DNA of 64,000 nucleotides from Protaetiibacter sp. SSC-01 (GCF_014483895.1 NZ_CP059987.1:496001-560000); one strand, 5' to 3'. Shown: positions 51,751-61,861, counted from the first letter of the stretch. Notes: generated by a model from the letters alone, not told the origin. Translations and numbers: made by a program.

Positions 51751-51845
51751 GGGATCCTCCAGGCAAAGTCGACGAGCCCACCCAGCCTACCGGTAGCCCG
51801 GGGGTGCGGATGCCGCCGCCCCCGGCCGGGGGACGTTCCCTGTGA

Positions 51846-51851
51846 TAAAAT
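51846..51851 (+). promoter_or_regulatory. -10 box of carD
   Basis: TAAAAT (51846-51851), preceded by TGTGA, forms an extended -10 element 27 bp before the carD ATG. The leader carries AAGGAATAA for ribosome binding. Confidence 0.6.
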
Positions 51852-51877
51852 GAGAGGTCTGCGGAAGGAATAACTCC

Positions 51878-52360
51878 ATGCTCTTCGAGGTCGGCGAAAC
51901 CGTCGTTTACCCCCATCACGGTGCGGCAACCATCATCGAGGTGAAGGACAGGGTCATCAAGGGTGAGACCAAGAAGTACCTGAAGCTCAACGTCACCCAG
52001 GGCGACCTGGTCATCGAGGTCCCCGCTGAGAACGTCGACCTCGTCGGCGTCCGCGACGTCATCGGCAAGGAGGGCCTCGACAAGGTCTTCGAGGTGCTGC
52101 GCGCCCCCTTCACCGAGGAGCCCACGAACTGGAGCCGCCGCTACAAGGCGAACCTCGAGAAGCTCGCCTCGGGCGATGTCATCAAGGTCTCCGAGGTCGT
52201 CCGCGACCTGTGGCGTCGCGACCAGGACCGCGGCCTCTCGGCCGGCGAGAAGCGCATGCTCGCGAAGGCACGTCAGATCCTCATCTCCGAGCTCGCGCTC
52301 GCCGAGAAGACCGACGAGGAGAAGGCGTCGAGCGTGCTCGACGAGGTTCTCGCGTCCTGA
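51878..52360 (+). CDS. carD: CarD-type RNA polymerase-binding regulator
   Basis: This 160-residue protein has an N-terminal Tudor-like RNA polymerase interaction domain ([20 protein letters not shown]) and a helical C-terminal DNA-binding domain with [20 protein letters not shown] and [19 protein letters not shown]. CarD stabilises open complexes at many promoters, including rRNA. It precedes ispDF, as in many actinobacteria. AAGGAATAAC is the ribosome-binding region. Confidence 0.95.
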   Translation: MLFEVGETVVYPHHGAATIIEVKDRVIKGETKKYLKLNVTQGDLVIEVPAENVDLVGVRDVIGKEGLDKVFEVLRAPFTEEPTNWSRRYKANLEKLASGDVIKVSEVVRDLWRRDQDRGLSAGEKRMLAKARQILISELALAEKTDEEKASSVLDEVLAS

Positions 52361-52404
52361 TCTCCGACGGTCGCGACGGGCTCGTCGCGCCGTAGGCTCG
52401 AGGC

Positions 52405-53574
52405 ATGAGCCTCGCCCCGGATGCCGCGCGCCTCGCGATCATCGTCGTCGCCGCCGGGAGCGGCACGCGCCTCGGCGAGGACGTCCCCAAGGCGTTCGTC
52501 GAGCTCGGCGGTCGCACAATCCTCGAGCACGCCCTCCACGGCGTCTTCGGCGCCACGCATCCCGCCCAGGTGATCGTCGTCGCGCCCGCGTCGCTCGTGT
52601 CGCGCGCTCGAACGCTGGGGGAGCGCGTCGCGGGGGCGGCATCCGGTTATCTCACGGTCGTCGCCGGCGGTGACAGCCGCCAGGCCTCGGTCGCAGCGGG
52701 GCTCGCCGCGCTGCAGCCGAGCGTCGGGGCCGTGCTCGTGCACGACGCCGCACGCGCGCTCGCGCCGAGCGCCCTCATCGACCGCGTCGCAACGGCCGTG
52801 CTCGCCGGCGGAGCGAGGGGTGTCGTGCCCGCACTGCCCGTCGTCGACACCGTCAAGCGGGTCGAGGGCGAGCGCGTGCTCGAGACCGTCGACCGCAGCG
52901 ACCTCGTGCACGTGCAGACGCCGCAGGGGTTCCCGCGCGCCGAGCTCGTCGCCGCCTACGCCGCCGCGCACGACGAGCACACCGACGACGCGGCGCTCTA
53001 CGCCGGGGCCGGCCACGAGGTCGTCACTGTGCCCGGCGAGCCGCGCGCGTTCAAGATCACGACCCCGTGGGACCTGCGCCGGGCCGAGCTGCTGCTGTCG
53101 GCCGGCACGCGCATCCGCACGGGCGTCGGCATCGACGTGCACGGCTACGACGAGAACCAGCCCATGTGGCTCGGCGGCGTCTACTTCCCCGACGAGCCGG
53201 GCCTCGCGGGCCACTCCGACGGCGACGCCGTCATCCATGCGATGTGCGACGCACTGCTCTCGGCCGCCGGGCTCGGCGACATCGGGTCGCGCTTCGGCAC
53301 CTCCGCCGAGGAGTACGCGGGCGCGGCGAGCGAGGTCTTCCTGCGCGAGACGCTCGCGCTCGTGCGCGGCGCCGGCTACCGCGTCGGCAACGTCGCCGTG
53401 CAGGTCATCGCCCAGCGGCCCCGGATCGCCGCCCGCCGCATGGAGCTCGAGCGTCACCTCGGCGAGCTCGTCGACGCGCCCGTGAGCGTCGCGGCCACGA
53501 CATCCGACGGCCTCGGTTTCACGGGACGCGGCGACGGCCTCATGGCGGTCGCGACCGCGCTCGTCACGCGCTGA
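52405..53574 (+). CDS. ispDF: Bifunctional IspD/IspF (MEP pathway)
   Basis: The 389-residue protein joins IspD (about 1-230; VVAAGSGTRLGEDVPKAF and VHDAARALAP) to IspF (about 231-389; GVGIDVHGYDE, LAGHSDGDAVIHAMCDALL and the late TTSDGLGFTGRGDG). IspD makes CDP-methylerythritol and IspF the cyclic diphosphate. In many actinobacteria these are two genes; here they are fused. TAGGCT (52393-52398) sits 6 nt before the ATG. Confidence 0.95.
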   Translation: MSLAPDAARLAIIVVAAGSGTRLGEDVPKAFVELGGRTILEHALHGVFGATHPAQVIVVAPASLVSRARTLGERVAGAASGYLTVVAGGDSRQASVAAGLAALQPSVGAVLVHDAARALAPSALIDRVATAVLAGGARGVVPALPVVDTVKRVEGERVLETVDRSDLVHVQTPQGFPRAELVAAYAAAHDEHTDDAALYAGAGHEVVTVPGEPRAFKITTPWDLRRAELLLSAGTRIRTGVGIDVHGYDENQPMWLGGVYFPDEPGLAGHSDGDAVIHAMCDALLSAAGLGDIGSRFGTSAEEYAGAASEVFLRETLALVRGAGYRVGNVAVQVIAQRPRIAARRMELERHLGELVDAPVSVAATTSDGLGFTGRGDGLMAVATALVTR

Positions 53575-53587
53575 CCCGGAAACGGGA

Positions 53588-53629
53588 CCGCCCGCCCGAT
53601 CCCGGGTGCGCCGGGGATCGAGCGGGCGG
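53588..53629. terminator. Strong hairpin between ispDF and the HtaA gene
   Basis: CCGCCCGCCCGATCCCGG (53588-53605) pairs with CCGGGGATCGAGCGGGCGG (53611-53629), giving a stem of about 17 bp with single-base irregularities. The two flanking genes converge, so it can stop both transcripts. Confidence 0.85.
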
Positions 53630-53643
53630 AACCGTGCAGTGCG

Positions 53644-56511
53644 TCAGGCCTTGCGGCGGCGCACCAGGATCACGACGAGCAGCACGAGGATCGCCGCGAG
53701 GAGCGCGATCAGCACGGTCGCCCAGACGGGCCAGCCGGCATCCGAGGCGGGATCGGCCTTATCCGACTCGCTCGGCGTGGCCTCGGGCGTCTCGAGGGGC
53801 TCGCCGCACCCGGAGTCGACCGTCGCGACGATCGTGAGCGGGTCGAGCGCCTCCCCGGCGGGGTAGGTGCCGAACGCGGCCGAGCCCGACTCGGTGAGCG
53901 TCGCCGGCACCGCGGTCCACGTGAGGGTGTCGCCGTCGCGCGTCACCGTGGCATCCGCGAGGTCGAGCTCGCCGAACTCGACGTCGGCCTGGTCGACCGC
54001 CTCGCCCGTCTGGGTCGTGCCGTGGATGTCGACGATGAGCAGGGCGCTGTCGCCGTCGATCACGATGCGCGGGTTCTCGACCGTCGTGTCGAGGATGCCG
54101 CCGTGGCCCGTGAAGCGGATGCCGCCCGCGAACGCGAGGTCGAGCGCCTTCTCGCCGTCGGTCGAGCCCGTGCCGCCGACCCACGTGAAGTCGGGCGTCG
54201 CGTAGCTCACGTCGTCGCCGACGGTCGTCCACTCGCCGTTCGCGATCGAGCCGTCGATGTAGGCGCGGAAGCTCTCCTTGAAGCCCCACACGAGGGTCGC
54301 GTCGTCGACCGTGCACTGCAGGGCGGCGAGGGCGCGCACGGCGTCGAGCTCGAGCACGGCGCCGCGGGCGACCGAGCCCTGGAAGGTGAGCGTGTGCGTG
54401 CCGGTGAGGCCCTGCGGAAGCTTGCCGGTCCAGGTGGCGACGCCGTTCGCATCCGCAGTCACGTTCTGCGCCAGCACGGTCGGCGTCGAGTAGATGACGA
54501 CCTGGATGCCCGACTCGTTCGGCTGGAAGCCGCTCGCGGTCGCGCTCACGCTGCCGCCGGGCTGCACGTCGCCCGAGACGTCGAGGCCCTCGGTGGCCGG
54601 CGGGGTCGCCGGGATGGGGTTCCGCACGGCGGCGGAGGCGACCGTCACGGTCCCGCCCGTGACCGCGCCCTTCGCGCCGATCGTGAACGACACCGGGTCG
54701 AGCGCCTCGCCCGCGCCGTAGAAGCCGCGGAACGCGACCGCGCCGGCGGCCGTGAGAGTCGCGGGCACGTTGCCGTAGCGCACCGAGCCGTCGGTGCCGA
54801 CCGTGCGCGACGCCGAGCCGAGCGCGAGGTTCGCGAAGGCGACCGTCGAGCCGTTGACTGTCACGAAGAGCGTGCCGCTCGTGGCCGAGTCGATGCGCAC
54901 CTGCGGGTCCGAGAAGCGCAGGTCGAGCTCGCCGTGGTGGCCGGTGAAACGCACCGTGCCGCCGTACGAGACCGTTCCGACGCCGTTCGCGAGCGCCGCA
55001 TCCGAGGTCTGCGGGAACACGAACGCGTTGCCGAACGTCGACGCCCCGGTCGTGATGATGGATCCGGATGCGATGGGTCCCGTCACGTAGGCGCGCCACG
55101 CGCCCTTGACGCCCCAGCTGAGCGATCCCGTGGTGACGGGGGTGACCGTGCCGGGCTCCTCGGGCTGCTGCGGCGGCGTCGACGAGCCGACGACGGCATC
55201 CCACTGGGCGGGTGAGACGGTGACGTCGGCGCGCGCGTAGATGGTGTCGGCGCCGGGCATCGTCTCCTTCTGCCACACGATGACCTCGTACTGCTTCGTG
55301 CGGTCGAGCTTGTCGGCGGCGGCCGTGAGGCTCTGGTCGAACGCGCCGTTCACGAAGACGCCCGGCGTGGCCCAGTAGCCGAAGGCCGCGTAGCCGCCGT
55401 CGCGGCCGACGTTCGCCTCGGTGCCCTTCTCGATGAGCGCGGCGTAGGCGCCCGTCACGTCGCCGAAGTTCGTGCCCTGAACGCGGACGGTGAGTCCGCT
55501 CGCGGCCGTCGCCGAGGTGACCGAGGTGGCGATCGCCGGGGTCGCGGCCGGGCTGGGGAAGGCGAGGGGCACGAACTGGTCGTAGGTGTAGGTGGCGTTG
55601 GCGCCGGAGCCGGAGTTGTGGTCGGGGCGCACGAAGATGCCGCACGTGACGCCGCCGTCGCCGGCGGGGGTCGCGTCGACGCACGCGTTGGTGCTCCAGG
55701 CGGCGACGGGGGTGAACTGCAGGCTGAAGGTCCAGACGCCGTCGGTGACGGTGCCGGCGTTGGTCGAGCCGGGGACGCCGGCGACGCCGGGCTGGATGAC
55801 CCACTTCTGGGCGGAGCTGAGGCACGCGGTGCCCGTGGGGCGGCCGGTGGAGCCGGTGCCGGGGGTCCCGGCGGGCTCGACGCAGTTCATGAGGTAGAGA
55901 CCCATGGTCTGCGTGGAGCCGTTGGTCGCGGTGTAGGTGGCCGGGAAGGTGCCGTTCACCGTCACGTAGCCGTCGGTCGCGAGGGTGGACTGGTCGACCG
56001 TGATGCCGTAGTCGGGCTCGGGGGCGGGCTCGGGCTCCGGCTCCGGGGCGGGCGGGAAGACGGCATCCCACTGACCCGAGGTCACGGCGACGTCGGTGCG
56101 CGCGATGATCGTGTCGGCGTTCGGGTTGGTCTGGTGCTGCCAGAGGATGACCTCGTAGAGCTTCGCGCGGTCGAGCTTGTCGGCGCTGATGTCGATGATC
56201 GACTCGATGCCGCCATTCTGGATGCCCGCCCAGTAGGCGAAACCGACGTAACCCGAGCGGCCCGTGACCCCGGCCTCCGTGCCCTTCTCGATGATCGCGA
56301 CGTAGCCGCCCTCGGGCGCGATGCCCGAGCCGACGACGCGCACGCTGAGGCCGGTGGCCTGCGAGGCCGCGGTCACCTCCGCGCTGAGCGAGGGGCCCGC
56401 CTCGGCGGATGCCGGGGTCGCGGTGAAGACGCTCGCGAGAGCGAGCAGCGGGACGAGCAGCAGGGCGATCCAGGGCGCGCGTGAGCGCGCGCGGGCAGGC
56501 GCGTACGACAA
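53644..56511 (-). CDS. Surface protein with two HtaA heme-binding domains
   Basis: The 955-residue protein has a signal peptide ending TPASA, a repeated module A (about 38-150 and 325-440: VRVVGSG, EKGTEA, then DKLDRAK or DKLDRTK), a PEPEPEPAPEP linker, HtaA domains at about 460-630 and 735-900 (both with WG.K and FTGHHG or FTGHGG), a C-terminal helix and RRRKA. HtaA domains bind heme at the cell surface for iron uptake. TTG at 56511 is used as start because GGAG is 7 nt upstream and the signal peptide begins here. No ABC importer is adjacent. Confidence 0.88.
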   Translation of the reverse strand: MSYAPARARSRAPWIALLLVPLLALASVFTATPASAEAGPSLSAEVTAASQATGLSVRVVGSGIAPEGGYVAIIEKGTEAGVTGRSGYVGFAYWAGIQNGGIESIIDISADKLDRAKLYEVILWQHQTNPNADTIIARTDVAVTSGQWDAVFPPAPEPEPEPAPEPDYGITVDQSTLATDGYVTVNGTFPATYTATNGSTQTMGLYLMNCVEPAGTPGTGSTGRPTGTACLSSAQKWVIQPGVAGVPGSTNAGTVTDGVWTFSLQFTPVAAWSTNACVDATPAGDGGVTCGIFVRPDHNSGSGANATYTYDQFVPLAFPSPAATPAIATSVTSATAASGLTVRVQGTNFGDVTGAYAALIEKGTEANVGRDGGYAAFGYWATPGVFVNGAFDQSLTAAADKLDRTKQYEVIVWQKETMPGADTIYARADVTVSPAQWDAVVGSSTPPQQPEEPGTVTPVTTGSLSWGVKGAWRAYVTGPIASGSIITTGASTFGNAFVFPQTSDAALANGVGTVSYGGTVRFTGHHGELDLRFSDPQVRIDSATSGTLFVTVNGSTVAFANLALGSASRTVGTDGSVRYGNVPATLTAAGAVAFRGFYGAGEALDPVSFTIGAKGAVTGGTVTVASAAVRNPIPATPPATEGLDVSGDVQPGGSVSATASGFQPNESGIQVVIYSTPTVLAQNVTADANGVATWTGKLPQGLTGTHTLTFQGSVARGAVLELDAVRALAALQCTVDDATLVWGFKESFRAYIDGSIANGEWTTVGDDVSYATPDFTWVGGTGSTDGEKALDLAFAGGIRFTGHGGILDTTVENPRIVIDGDSALLIVDIHGTTQTGEAVDQADVEFGELDLADATVTRDGDTLTWTAVPATLTESGSAAFGTYPAGEALDPLTIVATVDSGCGEPLETPEATPSESDKADPASDAGWPVWATVLIALLAAILVLLVVILVRRRKA

Positions 56512-56572
56512 GGAGTGACTCCGTGGGTTTGGGTGTTGTTCGGGTCCGCGACGCGCACCATCGCGAAGACTC

Positions 56573-56587
56573 AGGTAAGCCTTACCT
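56573..56587. promoter_or_regulatory. DtxR/IdeR-type iron box before the HtaA gene
   Basis: AGGTAAG-C-CTTACCT is a perfect palindrome of 7-bp arms with one central base. It matches the core of the DtxR/IdeR consensus (TTAGGTTAGSCTAACCTAA) well. It overlaps the likely promoter on the gene's strand, so iron-replete cells should repress the heme-binding protein. Confidence 0.85.
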
Positions 56588-56666
56588 TACTCATTTCTGT
56601 TGACATTGTCGAACCCGCCCTCGACGGGCCGGGGTCTCGCGCGCGTCCCGCCGGTAAACTCGCCGA

Positions 56667-58079
56667 GTGACGATCCGCCTCTACGACAGCCGCACCCAGG
56701 GGCTCCGCGACTTCGAGCCGCTCGAGCCCGGCAAGGTCGGCATGTACGTGTGCGGACCCACCGTGCAGTCCTCGCCCCACGTGGGGCACCTTCGCTCGGC
56801 CCTCGCCTACGACCTGTGGCGCCGCTGGTTCGCGTACCGCGGCTACGACGTCACCTTCGTGCGCAACGTCACCGACATCGACGACAAGGTGCTCGCGAAC
56901 GCCTCCGAGCACGAGCCGTGGTGGGCCGTCGCCTACCGCGTCGAGCTCGAGTTCGCCGCGGGCTACCGGGCCATCGGCATCCTGCCCCCCACGTACGAGC
57001 CGCGCGCGACCGCGAGCATCCCGCAGATGCAGGAGCTCATCGACACGCTCATCGATCGCGGTCACGCCTACGTCGCCGACGACGGCACGGGCGACGTCTA
57101 CTTCGACGTGCGCACGTGGCCCGAGTACGGCGCGCTCACGCGGCAGAGGCTCGACGACATGGCCGACTCGCCGGATGCGCCCACGCGCGGCAAGCGCGAC
57201 CCGCGCGACTTCGCGCTCTGGAAGGGCTCGAAGCCCGAGGAGCCCGCCGACGCATCCTGGAACTCGCCGTGGGGAGCTGGCCGACCCGGCTGGCACGTCG
57301 AGTGCTCGGCGATGTCGAAGCGCTACCTCGGCGCGGAGTTCGACATCCACGGCGGCGGCCTCGACCTACGCTTCCCGCACCACGAGAACGAGCTCGCCCA
57401 GTCGAGCGCCGCGGGCGACGGCTTCGCGCGCTACTGGGTGCACAACGGCATCGTCATGGTCGAGGGCCAGAAGATGTCGAAGTCGCTCGGCAACTCCATC
57501 TACGCGGCCGAGTTCCTCGCGCTCGCCCCGCATGTCGTCGTGCGCTACTACCTCGCGAGCGCCCACTACCGCTCGACGATCGACTACCACCCCGGCGCCC
57601 TCGAGGAGGCCGAGGCGGCTCTCGACCGCATCCGCGGCTTCCTCGAGCGGGCCGAGCGCGCGCTCGAGTCCGCCCAGGTCGCGGGCCCCGGCGACGGCCG
57701 CGTGCCCGACGCCTTCGCGGATGCGATGGACGACGACCTCGGGGTGCCTCAGGCGATCGGCGTGCTGCACGAGACCGTGCGCGCCGGCAACGTCGCCCTC
57801 GACGCGGGCGACTTCGAGCAGGTCGCCGTCGCGCGCGAGCGCGTGAAGGCGATGGCGGGCGTGCTGGGGGTCGACCCGACCTCGCCCGAGTGGGCCGCGC
57901 CCGCATCCGGAGCCGCCGAGGCCGCGCTCGGGGCGCTCGTCGAGAAGCTGCTCGCCGACCGGGCCGCAGCCCGAGCCGCGAAGGACTTCGCGCAGGCCGA
58001 CCGCATCCGCGAGGAGCTCGCCACGGCGGGCATCGCGATCGACGACACCCCCGACGGGGCGCGCTGGAGCCTCGCATGA
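56667..58079 (+). CDS. cysS: Cysteinyl-tRNA synthetase
   Basis: The 470-residue class I synthetase has the HIGH-like motif [13 protein letters not shown], a zinc site starting at [25 protein letters not shown] and KMSKS at 269-273. The C-terminus carries the usual helical anticodon-binding domain. TAAACT (56655-56660) is 6 nt before the GTG. It is followed 37 bp later by rlmB. Confidence 0.97.
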   Translation: MTIRLYDSRTQGLRDFEPLEPGKVGMYVCGPTVQSSPHVGHLRSALAYDLWRRWFAYRGYDVTFVRNVTDIDDKVLANASEHEPWWAVAYRVELEFAAGYRAIGILPPTYEPRATASIPQMQELIDTLIDRGHAYVADDGTGDVYFDVRTWPEYGALTRQRLDDMADSPDAPTRGKRDPRDFALWKGSKPEEPADASWNSPWGAGRPGWHVECSAMSKRYLGAEFDIHGGGLDLRFPHHENELAQSSAAGDGFARYWVHNGIVMVEGQKMSKSLGNSIYAAEFLALAPHVVVRYYLASAHYRSTIDYHPGALEEAEAALDRIRGFLERAERALESAQVAGPGDGRVPDAFADAMDDDLGVPQAIGVLHETVRAGNVALDAGDFEQVAVARERVKAMAGVLGVDPTSPEWAAPASGAAEAALGALVEKLLADRAAARAAKDFAQADRIREELATAGIAIDDTPDGARWSLA

Positions 58080-58116
58080 TTTCCACCGACCACATGACGA
58101 CGCAGGGGAGCTGCTG

Positions 58117-59100
58117 ATGGCCAAGCCGGGACGCCCGGGGGCGCGCAAGACCAAGAAGGGCGCGACCGCCGGAACGGGAGGCCACGGGCGCAAGGCGCTC
58201 GAGGGCAAGGGGCCCACGCCGAAGGCGGAGGACCGCAGCTGGCACGTGGCCGGCAAGCGCAAGGCGGCGAAGGAGCGCCTAGACGCCGCACGCGCCCGCG
58301 CCGGGAAGACGGATGCGCCCGCCAAGCGCGCGCCGCGCCCCAAGAAGGCGGACGAGGGCGAGCTCGTCACGGGCCGCAACTCGGTCGTCGAGGCGCTGCG
58401 GGCGAAGATCCCCGCGACGACGCTCTACGTCGCCGCACGCGTCGAGATGGACGACCGCGTCAAGGAGGCGCTGTCGATCGCGACGAAGCGCGGCATCCCC
58501 GTGCTCGAGGTCATGCGCCCCGAGCTCGACCGCATGAGCGGCCACGACGCCGTGCACCAGGGCCTCGCGCTCAAGGTGCCGCCGTACGAGTACGCCCACC
58601 CCTTCGACCTCGTCGAGCGCGCGCACGAGACGGGCCGCCCGCCGCTCATCGTCGCCCTCGACGGCGTGACCGACCCCCGCAACCTGGGCGCGATCATCCG
58701 CTCGGCGGGCGCGTTCGGCGCCCACGGCGTGATCGTGCCGCAGCGTCGCTCGGTCGGCATGACGGCGTCGGCGTGGAAGACCTCGGCGGGTGCCGCGGTG
58801 CGCGTGCCCGTGGCGATGGCCGCGAACCTCACGCAGACGCTGCAGGCGCTCAAGAAGGAGGGCCTCTTCGTGCTCGGCCTCGACGGCGGGGGCGACACCT
58901 CGCTGCCGGGCATCACCTTCGCCGATCGGCCGATCGTGATCGTCGTCGGCTCGGAGGGCAAGGGCCTTTCGCGCCTCGTCACGGAGAACTGCGACGCGAT
59001 CGTCTCGATCCCGATCTCGTCCGATACGGAGTCGCTCAACGCGGGCATCGCCGTGTCCGTCGCCCTCTACGAGGTCGCGAAGCTCCGCGCCGAGTCCTGA
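58117..59100 (+). CDS. rlmB: 23S rRNA (guanosine-2'-O-)-methyltransferase RlmB
   Basis: This 327-residue SPOUT methyltransferase has a basic N-terminal tail (about 1-85, rich in Lys and Arg), an L30e-like domain and a SPOUT fold with TDPRNLGAIIRSAGAFGAHG, IVVGSEGKGLSRLV and ISSDTESLNAGIAVSVALYE. It methylates the ribose of G2251 (E. coli numbering). GGGGAGCTGCTG precedes the ATG. The cysS-rlmB order is conserved. Confidence 0.95.
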   Translation: MAKPGRPGARKTKKGATAGTGGHGRKALEGKGPTPKAEDRSWHVAGKRKAAKERLDAARARAGKTDAPAKRAPRPKKADEGELVTGRNSVVEALRAKIPATTLYVAARVEMDDRVKEALSIATKRGIPVLEVMRPELDRMSGHDAVHQGLALKVPPYEYAHPFDLVERAHETGRPPLIVALDGVTDPRNLGAIIRSAGAFGAHGVIVPQRRSVGMTASAWKTSAGAAVRVPVAMAANLTQTLQALKKEGLFVLGLDGGGDTSLPGITFADRPIVIVVGSEGKGLSRLVTENCDAIVSIPISSDTESLNAGIAVSVALYEVAKLRAES

Positions 59101-59106
59101 CCCGCC

Positions 59107-59170
59107 ATAGTTCCCGTTCCGCGTGTTCGCACCCGTTCGTTCGGCGACTAACTCGCGGAACGGGAACTAT
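59107..59170. repeat. REPIN-like inverted repeat, family A, copy 3 (inverted)
   Basis: ATAGTTCCCGTTCCGCG (59107-59123) and its exact complement (59154-59170) flank a loop that is the reverse complement of the loop of copies 1 and 2, with a few changes. The right arm supplies the TAG stop codon (59167-59169) of the DUF336 gene. Confidence 0.9.
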
Positions 59171-59637
59171 CGGGAGGAGAGGTAGCGCCGCACCGCCTCG
59201 GCGGTCGTCGCATGGTCGACGACGTCGGGCTCGCCCGAGGTCGTGATGGTGCCGACGACCTCGCCGGCCACGCGGATGGGGATCGAGCCGCCGTGCGCGC
59301 GCAGGAGCTCGTGGTCGACATCCGTCCGCTCCTCGAACGGCGTGCCCGCCTCCGCATGACGCAGCTTCACGAGGAGCGACGGCTCGCCGAAGCGCTCCGC
59401 GACGGCCGCCTTGCCGGCGAGCCAGGGGTCGTTGCCGGGGCCCGTCGTGCCGAGCTTCGCCTGGAACACCACGTCGCCGCGCAGCACGATGCGCACGGCG
59501 AGGTTGAGCCCGCGCTCGTCGATCACCTCGAGGGCCGCGAGGCCCAGGTCGACGGCGTCGTCGTTGTCGAACGACTCGACGTCGACCGCGTCCTCGCGCT
59601 CGAGGTCGGCGACGGTGTACTCGGGGAGCTCGGCCAT
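59167..59637 (-). CDS. DUF336/UPF0303 family protein (heme-degrading domain)
   Basis: The 156-residue protein has the pattern EVIDERGLNLAVRIVLRGDV, NDPWLAGKAAVAERFGEPSL and HGGSIPIRVAGEVVGTITTSG of the UPF0303/YBR137W group, sometimes called heme-degrading domain proteins. True activity is unclear. TAGTCT (59644-59649) is 6 nt before the ATG. Its stop codon lies inside the arm of the repeat, so the repeat insertion may have reset the end of the protein. Confidence 0.8.
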   Translation of the reverse strand: MAELPEYTVADLEREDAVDVESFDNDDAVDLGLAALEVIDERGLNLAVRIVLRGDVVFQAKLGTTGPGNDPWLAGKAAVAERFGEPSLLVKLRHAEAGTPFEERTDVDHELLRAHGGSIPIRVAGEVVGTITTSGEPDVVDHATTAEAVRRYLSSR

Positions 59638-59672
59638 GTCGGCAGACTATCGCCGCGCGCGGGTCGCGACCG

Positions 59673-61847
59673 TCAGTCGCGCAGCGCGAACCGCGCGTGC
59701 AGTCGCTTGAGCGGCGCGGGCGCCCACCACATGATCCGCCGCTGCCACGTCATGAACGCCGGCACGAGCAGGCAGCGCACGAGCGTCGCATCGAGCAGCA
59801 CCGCCACCGCGAGCGCTGTGCCGAGCTGCTTGATGACCATGAGGTCGCCCGTCGCGAAGCCCGCGAACACGACGATGATGATGAGGGCGGCGGATGTGAT
59901 GATGCGGCCCGAGCGCTGGATGCCGCGCGCGATCGCCTCGGCGTCGTCGACCCCGCGTTCCACGAGCTCGGTGATGCGCGACAGGATGAACATCTCGTAG
60001 TCCATCGCGAGACCGAAGCCGAACACGAGCGTCAGCAGCAGCACGAGCACGTCCACGCCGAGCACATCATCCGGGTCGACGCCCATGAACCCGGCGAAGT
60101 TGCCCTCCTGGAACCCCCAGACCAGCACGCCGAGCGACGCCCCGAGCGACAGCACGCTCGCGAGCAGTGCCTTGATCGGCACGACGAGCGAACCGGTCAT
60201 GAGGAACAGCAGCACGACCGTGCCGAGCGCGATCACGAGCACCGCCCACGGCACGCCGTGAGCGAGGGTGTCGGTGAAGTCGGCCGTGCGGGCGTCCGCA
60301 CCCGTCACCCACGCCGGCGCGTCGGGCCGCTCGGCGCGCACCTCGCGCACGACCTCGACGCCCGTCTTCGGCTCGACCACGACGTTGGTCCGCCACACCT
60401 CGTTCACCTGCTCGGGCTCGCCCACCTCGACGACGTGCTCGAGACCGGATGCGGCATCCGCCCACCCCGCGAGCACCGCCTCCGACTCCGCGACGAGCAC
60501 GACGCGCGGTGGCGCCGCATCCGGGAAGTGGTCCTCGAGCGCCGACATGAACGGGTACTGCGTCGACGACTCGGGCAGCGTGTCGACGCTCGTGTTGGCG
60601 ATGCGCAGCTGCAGCACGGGGCTGCCGAGCAGCACGAGCACGGCGGCGGATGCGAGGGCCACGAGCGCGGGATGCCGCTGCACCCGGCGCGTGAGCCGGG
60701 AGAAGAACCCCTCGTCGGGGGCGATGTCGCCGAAGCGGCGCAGCACGCGGCCGGCACCCGGAATGCGCGTGAGGAGGCCGGGCTTGAGGAGCGAGCCGCC
60801 GAGCAGCGCGAGAAGCGCGGGCAGCAGGGTGAGCGCCGACAGGATCGAGATCGCCGTGACCGAGAGCGCCCCGAGGCCGATCGCGCGCACGACCGCGGCG
60901 TCGAAGCACAGCATCCCGAGCGCCGCGATGCCGAAGACGGTGCCCGAGTAGAGCACCGTGCGGCCCGCGGTGTCGGCCGTGCGCGCGATCACCTCGAGGC
61001 GGGTGCGGCCGTCGGCGTGCCGTGATTCCTCGCGGAAGCGGCTCACGATGAGCAGGCCGTAGTCGATCGAGAGGCCGAGTCCGACGGCGGTCACGACGTT
61101 CATGACGGTCGTGTTGATCTCGAGCAGGTAGGTGAACGCGAAAAGGGCACCGAGGCCGCCGACGCTCGACACGAGCGCACCCACGAGCGGCGTGCCCGCG
61201 GCGAGGAAGCCGCCGAACACGACGAGCATCACGAGCAGCGCGATCGGCAGGGCGATCGCCTCGCCGCGTGCGAGATCCGACTGCGAGAGCTGCATGATCG
61301 AGTCGACGAGCAGGGCCGTGCTGCCCACCTCGGCGGTCGCATCGGGGTCGAGGGAGCGGATGTCGGATGCCGCCTCCGCGAGGCGCTCGTCGACCCGCTC
61401 GACGAGGTCGTCGTCGACCGTGCCGTCGTGCGCCCGCACGGTCGCCGTCAGCAGGAAGCCCTCACCGTCATCCGAGAACAGGCCCGCGGCCTGCGGGGGG
61501 ATGCTGCCGTCCGGCATCCGGGGGATCGCGAGCGGGTCGACGACCTCGACGTCGTCGCCATCGAGGTCGGATGCGACCGCGGCCGTGATCCGCGCGAGCT
61601 CGGCATCGTCGAGGTCGACGCCGTGCACGAGCAGGGTCGAGGTCTCGTCGGCGCCGCCGGAGAGCAGGTCGTCCGCATCCGCCGACTCGACGTCGCCCCA
61701 CGCCCAGGACGAGCCGAGTCGGTCGAACAGGCTCTCACCGAGCACGCCGCCGATCGCGACGGCGACGACCGCCGTGAGGCCCGCGGCCCACGCGACGACG
61801 GTGACGATCGGGTGGCGCGCGGCGGATCGGGCCAGCCGCCCCGGCAC
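59673..61847 (-). CDS. MMPL/RND-family transporter
   Basis: This about 724-residue protein has 12 hydrophobic segments in the RND pattern with two large extracytoplasmic loops. The paired motifs GLGLSIDYGLLIVSRFREE and FGLAMDYEMFILSRITELVE carry the Asp-Tyr pairs that drive proton coupling. Such proteins export lipids or drugs; the substrate is not shown. GTG at 61847 (VPGRLARSAARHP) is used as start, since the frame upstream overlaps the DUF4032 gene; the start is uncertain. Confidence 0.85.
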   Translation of the reverse strand: MPGRLARSAARHPIVTVVAWAAGLTAVVAVAIGGVLGESLFDRLGSSWAWGDVESADADDLLSGGADETSTLLVHGVDLDDAELARITAAVASDLDGDDVEVVDPLAIPRMPDGSIPPQAAGLFSDDGEGFLLTATVRAHDGTVDDDLVERVDERLAEAASDIRSLDPDATAEVGSTALLVDSIMQLSQSDLARGEAIALPIALLVMLVVFGGFLAAGTPLVGALVSSVGGLGALFAFTYLLEINTTVMNVVTAVGLGLSIDYGLLIVSRFREESRHADGRTRLEVIARTADTAGRTVLYSGTVFGIAALGMLCFDAAVVRAIGLGALSVTAISILSALTLLPALLALLGGSLLKPGLLTRIPGAGRVLRRFGDIAPDEGFFSRLTRRVQRHPALVALASAAVLVLLGSPVLQLRIANTSVDTLPESSTQYPFMSALEDHFPDAAPPRVVLVAESEAVLAGWADAASGLEHVVEVGEPEQVNEVWRTNVVVEPKTGVEVVREVRAERPDAPAWVTGADARTADFTDTLAHGVPWAVLVIALGTVVLLFLMTGSLVVPIKALLASVLSLGASLGVLVWGFQEGNFAGFMGVDPDDVLGVDVLVLLLTLVFGFGLAMDYEMFILSRITELVERGVDDAEAIARGIQRSGRIITSAALIIIVVFAGFATGDLMVIKQLGTALAVAVLLDATLVRCLLVPAFMTWQRRIMWWAPAPLKRLHARFALRD

Positions 61848-61861
61848 GCCCGGTTGCGCGC

